Positions 35,349 to 49,947 of a DNA stretch of 64,000 nucleotides are shown here, in pieces. The translations under genes were made by a program, and so were the position numbers. The first letter of the stretch is position 1. Each line of letters starts with the position of its first letter. This DNA comes from Epichloe hybrida. Taxonomy: Eukaryota > Ascomycota > Sordariomycetes > Hypocreales > Clavicipitaceae. The DNA is taken from NCBI GenBank assembly GCA_019022495.1, contig JAFEKR010000009.1, forward strand, positions 1 to 64,000, read 5' to 3'. Below the pieces are notes generated by a model. It saw only the letters and a list, made by a program, of their open reading frames with translations. It searched no databases and was not told where the DNA came from.

Positions 35349-36081
35349 AGTGACCCACACAAGCCAAAGTTCGATATTTGCAGCAAGGGGACTCCGTTGC
35401 AACGCTCTGAGGTGCCCTCTTGTTCAGTCGTCGGGGGTAATAAACGGCCGTCCGGATGCTTGGTATGCTTGGTGGGGGGAGGCTGCAACGAACAGGAAGA
35501 GCAGGGCAGACAGAAGCTAAAAGGAGAAGCTAAAAGTACGGAGTAAGGACAAGCCAACACTTGGTCCTTGCAGCATGGTGGGCCGACGTGGATGCCCCGC
35601 CAATGACCGGAAAGCCCAGGCCCTTGGGTCGTGTGTCAACGACTTCATCTTGCTTTGACCAAACTTTGACTTGCTCTAATCACGACATGCACGGAGACAA
35701 TCGCCTGACTGAAAAATCTCTGGGGCGACCAGACAGACAAAAGGCTATGGCGCTTTCATCAAGACCCCTCACCTGCCTGAGCGATTCTCTGCTGGACCTG
35801 AGATTTACTGTGTGATCGACCACATGACGCTGATCTCAACATTGGCATGTCATTAGGTTGCCCGACCTCCACATACTTGTCAACATCGCATGGCATTTTT
35901 GCCCGTGCGTCCTGACTGGCGCGCATTTGATGGCTTCGACGCTCAGGCCCAGTGCAATGCCCGTTCCGCTAGCCCGAGGACTACTTGTGCGCAGCTTACT
36001 TGGAGAGGAGAAGCAGACGTAATGTAATGTATTAATTCATCGAGCGTGGTTGTGGAACAACTATTGATCTGAGAACTTGCC
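35349..36081. other. Intergenic region upstream of aip1
   Basis: This is the aip1 promoter and the 3' flank of the cutinase gene. It contains TACGGAGTA at 35537-35545 and a short TAATGTAATG repeat near 36020. The 84-residue plus-strand frame at 35561 has no family features. Confidence 0.5.
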
Positions 36082-36915
<834 letters not shown>

Positions 36916-37752
36916 GTTTGATGCAGAAGTCGAATGGGAGGCCGTGCATGCTGAAGTGACACGCGATGGATAGTCCGTTCTCGATTCCAGGACGTCCATT
37001 CTACTTAAATAACACGAACGCCACATACCGGTTGGTAGAACACAATGAACAAGACAACAAGTTCCGGATTCATACTAGTATAGTTTGACTAGACACTTAC
37101 AGAAATGATAATTTGACGTCAAGCCCAGGACCTCCACCCCCGCACATTAGGAAGATGCGTCACCAGACAACTTTTTAGTTTCGTTTCATCTTCGTCCCAA
37201 CAGGCAAGGCAAACATGTATGATTTTGATCATGAGAGTGTATGTGCGGGGTATTTTTGGAGGCTTTTTCGAAGCTTGAAGTAAATGGGAAGGGGAAAATA
37301 ATTAGACTCACACCTGTTCAAGCTTAGGGCCGCATTCCAAGGGCAAAGCACGAGAAAATGTTTTTTTTTTTTTTTGCAGTAGAGATTTGACAGCGAATGA
37401 ACGCAACAGTATTTTCGGATAAAATGACTTGGCTGTCATCAATACCGAGTCTGACCCATGCTCGGCCGTGTGCTGAAGAGGCCTCGTGCTGAAGACTGGT
37501 AACTGGACCATCCTCTGCCTGATACTGCCAATAACTGGTGAGCAGAGTCCGGGCAAAGCAAACCTGCAGCAGAAGCCGAGGTCACCATCTCACGATGAAG
37601 AACAGGGGAACAGGGTAGATTCTGTGGAAACAGCGAGGCCCTTGCAGGCTTCACGTGACGCGACCCCTTTCGTCGATGAGGCCGCACAAATAATATTTGT
37701 CTGGTTGTTTCAGCATCAGCATCAGCATCTATTTCCTTGGCCAAGTCACAAA
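36916..37752. promoter_or_regulatory. Divergent region, cutinase and F-box genes
   Basis: These 837 bp separate divergent start codons. A T16 tract lies near 37360-37376, and CATCAG repeats lie near 37715-37728. An upstream-extended frame of the F-box gene begins at 37486 but looks like leader. Confidence 0.5.
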
Positions 37753-39246
37753 ATGAGCCTTCCTACGCTCCCACAAGAACTACTGCTCACAATTCTTGAG
37801 CTCTCGCTTCCATACACCTTTGAAGACTTGGCGCTGACCTGCAAGTCTCTTTACCGTGCAGCAGTGCCACTGCTGGAAAAGCACAACAGGGCCCGGAAGC
37901 GATATCGCAACTGGAAATTCGGGCCTTCGACCGTGGAATCCGTTGTAGAGCTGCTTTGCGAAATTGCAGTAAATCCAGTCGTTGCCCGTTACATCGTTCA
38001 TGCGGATCTGGGAGACGAGAGCGTTCCTACAAATGTGTCGGACACCTGGCCGTTATCTGCGCTGGCGACACTCATTGAACAGTCGGAACACTTGGCTGCA
38101 TTGACTCCACGGGGTTCTGATCTCCAACTGACGACCCATTGGTACCAAAACATTGTAACTTTCCCGGGCTATACGGCATGGCGAGGGCCGTTCCACTATC
38201 CAATTGCCTTCCTTCTCACTTTGCTTACCAACGTCGAGTCTCTGGCTTTACCGCAAGGATGGCGTGGTCCTAGTCACTTTCAACAGATGGCGTCGGGGGC
38301 TGAACGCCTCTGTGATGTCGCAACGCTTATTCAACGGCTTATAAAACACGCCAATGATGCTGAGCTGGATGACCAACCACTACAAAAGCTGCGCACGTTG
38401 TGTCCAACGCGCAATGTTCATCCTCAATTCGGGGTTAATATGGACACCATCTTTCCATTCCTGGGCCTGGACTCGTTGCGTGAGGCGCATCATGAGTCTG
38501 GGACACATGAACCTAGTTACGAGCAAGAGATGGCAAGCTACTACGGTCCCCATAATTTTACTTTGGGCAAGAATCTAGAGGTACTCAAGCTCAGAGACTA
38601 TGTGCTGAACGAGCACGGAGCCAACCGGGTCTTCAAGGCTATGCATCGCTTATGGAGTCTGGACTTTGAATATTGTAAGAAAGGTGTGTCCGTCTTCGAC
38701 TGGCACGCCAATGACTTTATTTCGACTCTGATGGACCACGTTGGCAGCACCCTCGAGAGACTCGTCCTCACTGCTGGCCTAATCAACCAAAAAACGCAGA
38801 TCATCCATTGTTCTTTGCACCGGTTCCAAGTCCTGGCCCATCTAGACATTGACACAGTATTTTTTGTCCACAGTAAAGGGTCGATGGGATACGTTGCCCA
38901 AGGCGGTTTCGAAGATGAAGGGGAAGACGACATCTATGAATCCATGTTCGGCGTTGGCATCGGCGGCGAGCCGAATCGGCTTGTCGACATGTTACCATCC
39001 TCTCTTCGGACACTAGTCATACGTGCACCAGCAACTGATCGAGATTACGATTGTCTCGTAAGGTGCTTTTTTAACGGATTCGAAGAAGAAAGGGAAGGAA
39101 GGCTGCCGCTATTAATAGAAGCCAGGGTACACATGAGAGTTGAAGACTTTTACGGGCATACACTGGAGGATGCCGATTTCTGGGTACGCCAGACGGATAG
39201 ATTCTTTGGTGATCAAAGCTTCGTCGAGTTCCAAGTTGAGGAATAG
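37753..39246 (+). CDS. F-box domain protein
   Basis: A single exon of 497 residues. The N-terminus LPTLPQELLLTILELSLPYTFEDLALTCKSLYRAAVPLLEKH is an F-box-like motif (residues 4-45), which binds Skp1 in SCF ubiquitin ligases. The remainder is leucine-rich and irregular, with strings such as LEVLKLRDYVLNEHG, LWSLDFEYC and LERLVLTAGLI that fit loose LRR-like repeats typical of large fungal F-box families. The substrate is unknown. The ATG at 37753 sits at the start of the motif; the frame upstream is open but not protein-like. Confidence 0.8.
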   Translation: MSLPTLPQELLLTILELSLPYTFEDLALTCKSLYRAAVPLLEKHNRARKRYRNWKFGPSTVESVVELLCEIAVNPVVARYIVHADLGDESVPTNVSDTWPLSALATLIEQSEHLAALTPRGSDLQLTTHWYQNIVTFPGYTAWRGPFHYPIAFLLTLLTNVESLALPQGWRGPSHFQQMASGAERLCDVATLIQRLIKHANDAELDDQPLQKLRTLCPTRNVHPQFGVNMDTIFPFLGLDSLREAHHESGTHEPSYEQEMASYYGPHNFTLGKNLEVLKLRDYVLNEHGANRVFKAMHRLWSLDFEYCKKGVSVFDWHANDFISTLMDHVGSTLERLVLTAGLINQKTQIIHCSLHRFQVLAHLDIDTVFFVHSKGSMGYVAQGGFEDEGEDDIYESMFGVGIGGEPNRLVDMLPSSLRTLVIRAPATDRDYDCLVRCFFNGFEEEREGRLPLLIEARVHMRVEDFYGHTLEDADFWVRQTDRFFGDQSFVEFQVEE

Positions 39247-40479
39247 ATATAAATTGGATCCTCGCCGATATATGTCCTGCACTTCACTCTTCAAGACGCA
39301 TATTGCAAACATGTCATGATTTGCATGTCATAATATAACGACCATGGGTGCTTAGAGACTGCGCATTAGAGTATGCCGAGGTAGCTCCAGCGCTTGTGTT
39401 TCCATCCTCATCCTGTTGTTATGACATCGAAAAGCAGCGTTTGCAAAGGCCCCGAATACAGGGCTGTGCCGGCGCCATGTTGCCGTGGCAGGTCCTACCA
39501 TCCAATTTGCGTACAAGCCGGGTATTCTCCGTTGACTACATCTCGACAAACGAGGACGAACGAGCCATGTTGATCCTTGTTCTTATCCTGGCGGCTGCCA
39601 TCCGGAACCTACCCAAGCGCTGAACCTCGTCCTCCCATTTCCATTCAACACAGTGGCTCAAACCTGTTTCTCACGGGGCTCTTTGATATGACACATAATT
39701 TCTGGGCAAGAATTGACTTCGTCTGATATATGCAGCACGGCACGATTATTTCGGTCGACCATGTTGCAGCTTCAGTTCCAAACTCATGCTTCCACTGATC
39801 GCACTTGGCCGTCACATCAATACCTTGTGAGCTCTTCGACCTATCAATAGACGTTGACAGCAATAGCAGCGGGAAAGCTACTACTAAGCTAGTAGGGGTA
39901 AGTCACGAACTCTAAGAGGGATGTAGGAGAGAGGAGAGAAGAGGAAGGGGGGAAAAACCAGTGTCTTTTATATTCAGGGCTGACCCCTCAAGTATTTCGC
40001 GACTCCTCAAGTAATCTATGAGCTGCGTGTGAGTGATCCTTGAACTAACGAATTCGTTGTCACGGCTGCGACTGTTAAATATGCATAACAGCTGCGCACT
40101 CATAGCAAACTCACCATTATCTCACAGGGATTCACGAGGAAATTTATTCAGACGAATGGTGTCCAGTACCTTGTTCATTCAGGCCAATCACAAATCCCGA
40201 TGGCATCGGCGTGTCCATCGTCGTTTCATTGTCTTGTTAACGCGTTTGCGGTCTCGCCTACGGAGTAGATCCGAGGTCTCGTGTCGTTTGCACATTGATT
40301 ATTGATGCATACAAATGGCTTAAGATTCCCCTCGCTCCATCTAGATCTCGTTTTTGAGCGGTTGCATCATTCCACACAGGTTAAGGAGAAGTCACATTTT
40401 GCATTCCACCTCGAAACGCACCACGATATTCTCACGCAATCTGCACCAGTCGACGAAATAACTCCGTTTTGGACCAACA
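39247..40479. other. Gene-poor interval
   Basis: There is 1.2 kb without a supported gene. Short frames on both strands show no family features. TACGGAGTA occurs at 40259-40267. The stretch just before 40480 is the promoter of the giant DUF3638-type gene. Confidence 0.5.
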
Positions 40480-43400
40480 ATGTCTACGGAAGAGATTTTG
40501 TATAAGCTGCACCACGTTTTTCTCCCACCCAAGCCTCCCGATCAAGACGATGCCAAACCAGCATATGACAAGGTTCTTCTGAATACGGTCATCCGCTGCT
40601 TGTCGTCTTTCAAGGGTTATGTTGCTGATGTGCATCATCCTGCTGTAAATTCGGCCATGACGACGATCAAAGTTGCCAACGACATTCTCCAAGAAAGCGA
40701 CCGTGTTCTCATCGTCAACAAAACAAGATTGAAGTCTGCTTTCTCTAGGCTAGTCACCGAAGGTAAGAAATTGAAGTTTGCTGCAGTATCACGATACTAA
40801 TACCGCCTAGGTGGCTCGATCCTCGTCTACATAAGCGCCCAGAATGCAGGCCTCATGGTATCTAGATTAGATCAAGAAATATTCTTCGAGAGCTTTGAAC
40901 TGTCGCCTCGCAACGGAGATGTCATCAGCACCAGGGGAAGGCTTCGACGGTCGTTCCCGGGATCCGGCGTGTCCATCGCCCTTTCTTTGTTCAAACTCTC
41001 GGATTTCCAAGAGGCAGTTGCGTCCATGGTGTCCAACATGAGTTGGCAGGCAGTGCCAGGGACACAACCAGAAGTAAAAAAGGCGCGACAGATGCACGAA
41101 GAACGTCGGGACACCACGGACCCCATGATGGTCACAGAGTTCCTGATGACAGTTTTGGTCGCACACGGCGGTAAGCCTTCCGATACCACGACCATTGGCA
41201 AGAGCACTCGTGAAGAAGTCTTGTACAACAGCGCACTGCTGCCGTGGCGTAGATCACCCCTCTGGCTCTCTATACGTGTGACGCTGCAGATATTGATGAG
41301 TCGTTTGTCTCACGACTCGTCCTTCAATTCCACAACTCCGACGGACGTGTATAAGCAATTCATGCTCTTCCTCATGGCCAATGTGGCTCGGGAATGCCAC
41401 GATTGTCCCATCGAAAGTGACTACCTGTCGGCCGTGAGTGCCAAGCTGAACAGACGATTGCTTAAGCTACGAAGCACATCGGAGGAATTACGCGGATTCG
41501 TTCATCACTCCCTGAGTAGCACGAACCGGATCTTAGAACAGAGTTGGTCAGACATACAGAACCAAAATTCAGTGTCCCTTCCTCTGCCTGCATTAAAGGC
41601 TTTAGATTTCGCGGCTGATTCAAAGGTGGAAATCCCGCTGCTCGATAAATTCATCATTGGATTGGCAGAAAGGAAGAGAATCAGTAGTCAAAACATATTC
41701 GCACCGTTGCATCCCCTCGCTAAATTTTACGAGGAGCAACTTCCGACACTTCCTGTCACGTACACAGAGGAACAAGAGGCGGGGAATCTCATGGCTCTCG
41801 AGACTTGGGTAGCGAGGTCTCTAAGGACATGGCTTGATTCCCAAGGCAGCGAAAACAGTACGAGCGAGAGGCTGAGATTCCTCATGGAAGATTATTATCG
41901 CAGAGCTATCAAGATATACGGCGAAAATCCCGAACTGGTATCCGTGATGATTTTGACGATACTTGAGCTTTGGGTGGCTTGCGACATTTCCGCTTCAGAA
42001 AGCTGTCCCATGCTGAAAGATTATGACCCGGGACTCTCTTGCTGGCCCTTGCAAAACTTGTTGTTGCCGTTCAGAAGCCAGCTCGAGAGACTTAGTCGAG
42101 TGGAAGATCATATCTCGCAGCGTGTCCAGCGCTCTGTTTTCACGTCCAAATTTATGTTTGGGGAGTTTGGGTCAGCGTCCAGCTTTGCTGTTCGATATTT
42201 CCAGCAATCACGCCGGCACAAAGAGCTTTTGGAGAGCATTGAAGAACAAGCTCGCGTTCGCAAATCAGAAAAGCTACAAGAGTTCGACCGTCTGAAGCAG
42301 CACTTCAGAAGTCTTATGGATCAGCAACAGTCATTAACTTGCGAATACACAACCACAATTGACGAGTTTTGGGGGAAAACCGAAACACGTCACAACGGCA
42401 GCTGTCAGAAGTGTCGCTTGAAGAATGAGGCTGAGAATTTATCGATTGCCATTTACGAATGGCCGCTACCTTCCGACGAGTTAGAGGCCGCATCAACCGT
42501 TTTCGAGTTACTTGTTCCCGAGCCTTTTGGCCACTGGCGAGATTCCACCGCCTTTGTTGTACTGGAAGTCCTGAAGATGAACTACACTACAAGACGGAAG
42601 CCTCGGTATTCTTATACACTTCGACAATACCCAGGGCTTTCCAGTTTCATGACAATATCCAACATTGCACAGCGCGTGGAGCTGTTATCAGAGACCAAAC
42701 CTCACGAGGTCACGCATCGAAAAGAACGGCCGATCTCTACGTCTTGCGAGGCAGATGTTTGCCTGAATAATGGGTTGCAATATCAATACTTTGACAATAC
42801 CGACGGCTCTTTTACGGAGGACTTTGTCCGAACAAACCGACTGCCCAAGCTATGCACTTACCAGGTATCTAACTGCGGATTGCAACGATCCCTCTTCCGG
42901 CCTGCCGATGAGCCCTCCGGGCCTCCACCAAACTCTGTCCTGGCAAATCTGCACGACTGCCCGGACAACATGTCGCTCGAGGAGTACAAAGCACTCTGCA
43001 CGATTCCCCTTGGCAACTTAACTCAGTGGCAAAACATCCTGGTCCAGCTGAATGCGCCGATTGTGGACTTCAAGAAGATTGAGACGGAGCTTGTTCTCCT
43101 GCAATGTATAGGACAAGTCGGGCCACGGCGAAAGGGAGCGATTTTGAGGTCCAATCACTCCATTCTAGACATCGCCCGCTTCGCTGAGAAACTCATTGAC
43201 GGTCTATTTCGAGTGACAAATGATCTGAAGCAGAACTGGCAAGCCGCCTCCGCGTTTGGTCTTTTCACCTCTTTGGCCACACATGTGCTCTCCGTCTCTT
43301 CGCACGGACATGTCAGACAGAGATGCGAGGACTTTCTAGGACTCGCTCGTGTCGTCACCCTTGACTGGACATTGACGCTGAAAGACAAAGTACAAAAGTC

Positions 43401-46400
43401 CACAGACAATGCTACCAGAGACAGCTTCCGAGCCAAGGCCGCTGCTGTTGCCCTCGTATGCGCCGCGACCTTTGATGTAGATCAGCAGGTCTTACTAGAG
43501 CTCTTGGGATCCATAGAAACTGCCTCGATCTTTCTACAATGTTGCATCATAATTCAGGAGAGTGCAATCTTGGTCAAGAGGAGCGACAAGTCCACGTCCC
43601 TGCGGTACAGTCGTTGGAGAAGACTTTGCCAAGCAGCTTGTCCCATCATCGCGAAGCAGGTTGTGGAGCAGTCAAATGAGGCTCTTGATAACGCCATCGC
43701 GATGTCTTGGCACGCATATGAAGGCCATGGTAATTGGCGAAAATTTTCATCAGAGCACTTCAACTGGCTGGTGAAAGACATGGACTTGGCAGACAACGAT
43801 CGCTGTGCTCAGGTGCAGTTCGACCTTCAATCCGGCGAGCTCCTCGTTGACGGAGTTCCCCTAAATCGACTACCAACCAAGTACGAGCGTCATCCAATGT
43901 ATCGCAGATTGTTTGGTCCATCCGCAATTGAAGTTATGCCAAGCCACCTCCCAGGAATGCAGTTCTCCTCAAAAAAGAGGTACTCAGGCTATGTGCTTCA
44001 TTTTGGTCTTAGCAACTACTCGGATGTTCAGCCAGACTTGCTCGTTCGGGCGTCCAAGGACGGTAAAACATTTGAGCTTCTTTCGGCCGATGTTTTCCGA
44101 GCACACTTTCCGGTGCCACTTGTGCAGGACCACATTCAGTGGTTAAACGTCACAGACAATTACGTGGATTTTCGCCCTCAGGATGAACCATGGAAGCCCA
44201 CAAGGAGCACTTGGCAACTCCGTGCCCTGGCCGCGGGGAACAAGTGGCGGCTTGGATCAAATGGGCAATTCATTATGCCGACCACGAGTAAAACAGGGAA
44301 GGCCCTCGCCAAGATATTCGGATCCGTCGAGGTTCCTGCTTGGATACAAGCTGCCCTCAGTCAAGCGTCAGGTGATTTGGAGATCGCGCTTCCCAGGTTG
44401 CTACTTGGCTTCAGACTTGGGCAAGCGAAGTCAGACATCTTGTCAAAGGAGTTCCAGGGCATGGCAGTAGACGAAAGCCAAAGCGTGGGGACTTTCATTG
44501 GTCTTCGCAACAAGCTCGTTCTGAAGAATAATACCTCCGGCGAGAGATCAATCTTGGTGCCGGATGGAAAAATATCTTTTCGCAAACTGAACGGTCACAC
44601 TCAGGCGACGATTGATCCAGAAACAGTGACAAGGACTCAAGCGTACAACTTTGACAACCTAATGGGACGCGTGATAGACAATGGGAGCGCACGTAGCAAA
44701 CTTTTCTCGGCGTATCTTCACGCCCTCACATCGTTCTGCCTGCCGGATCCTCTGACTGGGAGAACTGGTACAGAGCAGGCGCTTTCGATCCTCGATTCTG
44801 CAGCTGTGAAATCGTTCGATCAGTGGTCCACAGAGAGCTTTCATATCTTGTCGGAATTGGGGTCATTAACACCCGGGAGAAAGTATTACCCTGCGAACGA
44901 GAGAGTAATGCAAACCGTTAAATGGTCATCCCAACTTGGCTTCCTCGCGCAACACGGTGGTTTCATCAAACTCGTTCAGAGCATATTCGACCGCACAATC
45001 CGATCCAAATTCTTCTACCAGGAATCGTGGGTTAAGCCCCCACGCTTCACGCACGTCGACCTGGGACTGCTTGATCGCGATGACATGAGATCGGCTACTT
45101 TCCGGTCGTCCAATTTTGGTGCCGAACTTCACTCTTCCCAGTACGACAGGACTTACAGCAGCAGGGACCGCTGGCAGGAAAGTCCTAGAGTGCAAGACGT
45201 ATTCAGTATCGCCAACACCGTCTATCGGGAATCGATGGAGCCCCATTTCACCCTCCCGGCGGATCTAAAATCACACTTGTGGCATCTTCTCTCCAGCGCA
45301 GAAACTGTCATGGGGCAGAACAACGCGGACCCTGGAACGCAACTAACTTACGATGCTCGGTGGATGACGGAGAAGTAATTCGTGCTGAAGAACTGGGTAG
45401 TGCTGCACCGGGATCTGAGCCGTGGTCTCAGCGGCGTTGGAAAATTTGATTTCGCACTTTGGCTGTCGACAATGGCTTATGGAGGGAAGGTCGATAGAAG
45501 CATGCTCTTCCTGTTAGCAGGCTTTTCAATTGTTCCTGAACTGCGGAACGCTCGCTTACCATCGGCGAACACCTTTCATCTTGAGAAGGGCGTGAAACCG
45601 AAAGCCCATGAAATTTCGCAGGCTTTGTTGTCGGCATGTCATTCTATGCAAAACTGCCCCGAAAACTCACTTTCAAGATGGCGTGGAGAAGCTGAGGGTG
45701 TTTACCTGCAGCGCAAAAGCAGAAGCTTTGATGAAAACCGATCTGTTGCCATCAATAGCTTGGCGAAAGCCTTGAGAGGACAGTGGCCATGCGAAGTGTT
45801 TCAATTTCCAGTTGACACCAACCAGTCCGGAAAGTGGCATGTCTATATAAAAAAGGTCCCCGCGATGAAATCAGTCAATAGCCTATGCAAAAGCTGGTTT
45901 GAAAACCGCTGTTTTCAAGAATATCTTGGGCAAATCAGCGACGCAATGCCTCGACGAGAAAGGCACTTGAGCATCGCCGCTTTGTCTTTGAAGGATGGCA
46001 GCCGAAATGAAGGGACTCGAGGCGGTGGCTTCATCAGCATGAATGACGTCTTTTCACGCCGCGCTCCTCACATACCTGATGCAACATGCTCTATTGCTGA
46101 TCGGCTCCTCACTGTATGTGGATCGGTAGTGAGACCAGATCTTCGGCTGCGATGCCTCGTCACGGAGCTGGAACGGAAAGCCTCGTCCACTTTCGAAAGG
46201 AAATATGTCAAGCAACTAGAAGTCAGCCTTGAAGCGCTCGACAATCATCGTCGCGGCACTGTCCCCAACAGTATTATCCAAGGAGAGGTTGCACTGATCC
46301 TGAAACAACACCACGGGAACTGTACCAAACGTGTGAACGAGATCTATCGCGCCATGCTGGGAACAGCATACTGCACCTCGATGGAGGATGCCGACTCCTT

Positions 46401-49400
46401 TCGTCCTGAGCACATTGCAGTGCCAAATATCTATCAGTGGCCGAGGATATGTCCTGCATTCTTTCTCCAGCAGCTTTGTGCAAAACGATGGTGCGCGTTG
46501 TCGTCTGACTGGAAAAGCTGCATCGTCAAATACGGGATAGCATTGACACATCTGCAGCAAGCTGAGCGACTCCTGAGCCTGACCGCGAACCAACCAAGAC
46601 TGATTCAAGAGTTGGAGAATATCGGACACACCAACTGGTGCCCCATTCAATACCCCGAGTCATTACTCGTCGAAATCGAGAGCGGTGTCATGATCCGGGA
46701 GGTGCAAGCCCAAATTGCTGCCGAAATGCGACGGCCTTCCACTGACCGAAACGGCGTCATGCAACTCAACATGGGGGAAGGAAAGTCCTCGGTCATCGCT
46801 CCCATCGTCGCTGCGAGTCTCGCTGACGAAAGCTTAGTCCGCGTCATCGTGGCCAAGCCGCAAGCGAAGCAGATGTTCGACATGCTCGTGAACAAGTTGG
46901 GAGGCTTGGTGAACAGACCAATATTCCACGCACCCTTTTCCCGCGCCGTGAAGCCGCGCGCAGCTGAGGCTAACGCTGTTCGAGAAATTTACGAAGACTG
47001 TATGCGGGAAGGCGGAGTTCTGCTTGTCCAGCCAGAGCATGTTCTGTCGTTCAAGCTCATGGGCATCGAGCGGGCATGCTCCGGGGAAGAGGAAACAAGT
47101 CGTCTCCTCCTTCAGTCTCAAGAGTTGCTCAACAAGTCGAGTCGGGACATTGTCGACGAGAGCGATGAGAACTTTAGTCCGAAATTCGAACTCGTCTATA
47201 CCATGGGAACTCAGCGGGCCGTAGACCACAGCCCTTCCAGGTGGTCCTGTCTTCAGGAAATTCTCGACATTTTCAGAGATTGCATCCATCTTGCAGAGAC
47301 ACGACATCCCGACTCAATAGAGACATGGCGAGGTGCAAAAGGCAGCTTCCCGCGAACGAGATTTCTCCGAGGTGACGCGATGGACACGATGGTCACCACA
47401 ATCACCCGTCGGATTGTTGACAACGGACTTATTGGCTTTCCCATGGTGGGCAAATCCAGAGCGTCGAAGAACGCCATCAGCGTATACATCACGCAAATGC
47501 ATCCGAACGAGTCTGAAGTCGACGAGGTGGAGGGACAGGCAGGATGGACAGAAGCTGAACGAAGCACACTCTATTTGCTACGAGGTTTGATCGCTGGTAG
47601 CGTTCTCGCCTTCTGCTTCTCCCAAAAACGCTGGAGGGTCGACTACGGTCTCGCCCTCGACAGAATTCCAGCCACGAGGCTGGCAGTGCCGTACCGTGCC
47701 AAGGACAACCCCAGCCCGAGGTCCGAGTTCAGCCACCCCGACGTCGTTATCCTGCTAACGCTTCTGAGCTATTACTACCGAGGATTGAATGATGATGAGT
47801 TGTTTTTAGCCTTTTCTCACCTGCAAAGATCAGACCAGGCCAGCGCGGGATACCAGGAGTGGGTAAGAGACGCCAACAAGCTGCCGAATACTTTTCATCA
47901 ATTGGATGGCGTGAATCTGGACGACCACATGCAGTGCAGCAATGACATATTTCCGTCTCTCCGATGGGCGAAGAGCGTCATCGACTATTACCTAGCCTAC
48001 CTTGTCTTTCCAAAAGAAATGAAGGAGTTCCCCCACAAGCTCTCAGCTTCGGGCTGGGATATAGCCGAAGTAAAGAAGCACGTCACGACAGGGTTTAGCG
48101 GGACAAACGATTCTCGCATCGTTCTACCCCTTTCTATAGAGCAGCTCGATCTCGACGAACAAAGGCACACAAACGCCCTGGTCCTAGAGCATCTTCTTCA
48201 GCCTGAGAACCAGGCGGCCCCGATGCCGACGCCCAGAAAGGAAGGCGAGGGCGATGCCGAGAGACTTATTTCTATGGTGGTCGGCATGGAAAATGAGGTT
48301 CGAGTAATTATTGATGTCGGGGCACAGATACTTGAATTCGACAACCGGGAAGTTGCTGAAAAATGGCTAGAACGGCTACCTGACGACGACGAGACTCAGG
48401 CTGTCGTGTTCTTCGACGACGACGACAACATCTGCGTTCTCGATAGGAATGGCAAAGTTGAGTTCCTGCACGCGTCGCGCTTCGCTGGGCGACTCGACGT
48501 GTGCCTCATCTTTCTGGACGAGGCACATACACGAGGAACGGATCTGAAGCTGCCCCAAAATTACCGGGCGGCTGTCACGCTAGGTGCGAATCTTACGAAG
48601 GACAGGCTTGTTCAAGGTAAGTAAATGATGTGTCAAGACAATTCTTCCCCTTGGGATATCTACTAACAAGTATCGCATGCAGCCTGCATGAGAATGCGGC
48701 AATTAGGTAAAGGACAGTCGGTTGTCTTCTGCGTACCCGAGGAGATTCTTCACAAGATTCGCATCTTCTCATCCAAGTCGACAAGCTCGCAGATCAACGT
48801 CTCTGATGTTCTTGGTTGGTCCATCTCCGAGACCTGGACAGACGCAAAGCGCTGCATAGGACTGTGGTCCGTCCAAGGAAGGCGTCATCAACGGCAGCAG
48901 AAATTCTGGACCTCGAATCGAGCCGGCGCTGCGAAGACTTTGTCAAGAGATGAAGCCGATTGCTTTCTGGAGCCCGAAGCGGAGACGCTGGAAGAGAAAT
49001 ACCGACCAGAGCCGCGCAAAGACCGGCTTTGCAGCAATACTGGGTGTGCATCGGAAGAGAACGACGAGATAGACCGCAGAAGCCGTGAGTTTGAGACTGG
49101 AGTTGATCAGACCAGTCTCCAACAGGAAGCAGAGCGAGAACTTTGCCCAGAGGCCGAGGAGGAGAAGGAAGTTGAGAAGCCAGAGCCGGCTGAGGCACTG
49201 CCACACAAACTTCACGATGACGTTGTGAAGTTTGTGGAAAGCGGAGAAGTGCGGTTGGAGTCCAAAGCATACATGTCCGCCTTTGCGTCTCTTTCCCGGA
49301 CGAGCGCAGCGTTGCCGAAGGACTCTGATGCGTTGGAACTGAAGAGTCTGTTTGTGACGGCGGATTTTGCCAGCACCGTGGCGCTGCGAGGCAAATCTAG

Positions 49401-49947
49401 CTTGATGGATTCCTACCAGCGGCCCGTTCAGTGGATTTTGACCAGACAAGCCCACGACTCGGATAACGCTGCGGTCGACTTCATCATGATTATCAGTCCT
49501 TTCGAGGCCCAAGGGCTTATGGGGAAAATCCCGAGCTCGAAACGAGTCTCCTTGCACATTTACGCGCCTCGACCCAACTTGGGGTATCAACCATTGGACT
49601 CATTGGACCTGTTCACGATGCCCGAGAGGGAAAGGCTTCACGTACCACAGTCACTGACAACCTGGTTGAACCTGTTCTCGGGGCAGCTATATTTCAAATC
49701 ATGGAGCGAATACACAAAGGCGTGCGACATTCTCGGTGTCGCGTGGAGGGACGCCGACGAGGGAGGCGTGTTGCCCGGCAACGTAAAAGCCGACGACGAC
49801 GACGACGACGCCGGGGTGGGCTTCCGTGACAGCTTGACGGTTCTGATGAAAAGAATTCGACGAGAATGCGAGGACATAGAGAGGACACATGTTGGCACAA
49901 TCCTGGGGAAGAGAAAGCTGATGCCGGGTCATTTTGCGGAAGGCTGA
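40480..49947 (+). CDS. Giant DUF6606/DUF3638/DUF3645-type protein, interrupted by one stop
   Basis: Three exons (40480..40762, 40811..48616 and 48683..49947) form one continuous frame of about 3,117 codons, broken only by a TAA at 45376-45378 (codon about 1617). The family is a giant fungal protein often labelled ubiquitin hydrolase-like; its role is unclear. The N-terminus shows the DUF6606-type start (LHHVFLPPKPP). After the stop, homology continues directly with VLKNWVVLHRDLS. Further on are a P-loop-like LNMGEGKSSVIAPIVAA (about residue 2082) and a Walker B-like LIFLDEAHTRGTDLKLP (about 2664), followed across the splice by ACMRMRQLGKGQSVVF. The C-terminus has an acidic DDDDDD run. It is either decayed, misread or a rare read-through gene. 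Confidence 0.85.
45376..45378 (+). other. In-frame TAA stop inside the giant gene
   Basis: The codon TAA lies between WMTEK and FVLKNW, in the same frame on both sides. The flanking reading frames run 4.5 kb and 3.2 kb without any other stop. A change from CAA (Gln) by C-to-T in a CpA context, the RIP target, would produce exactly this codon. Confidence 0.9.
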
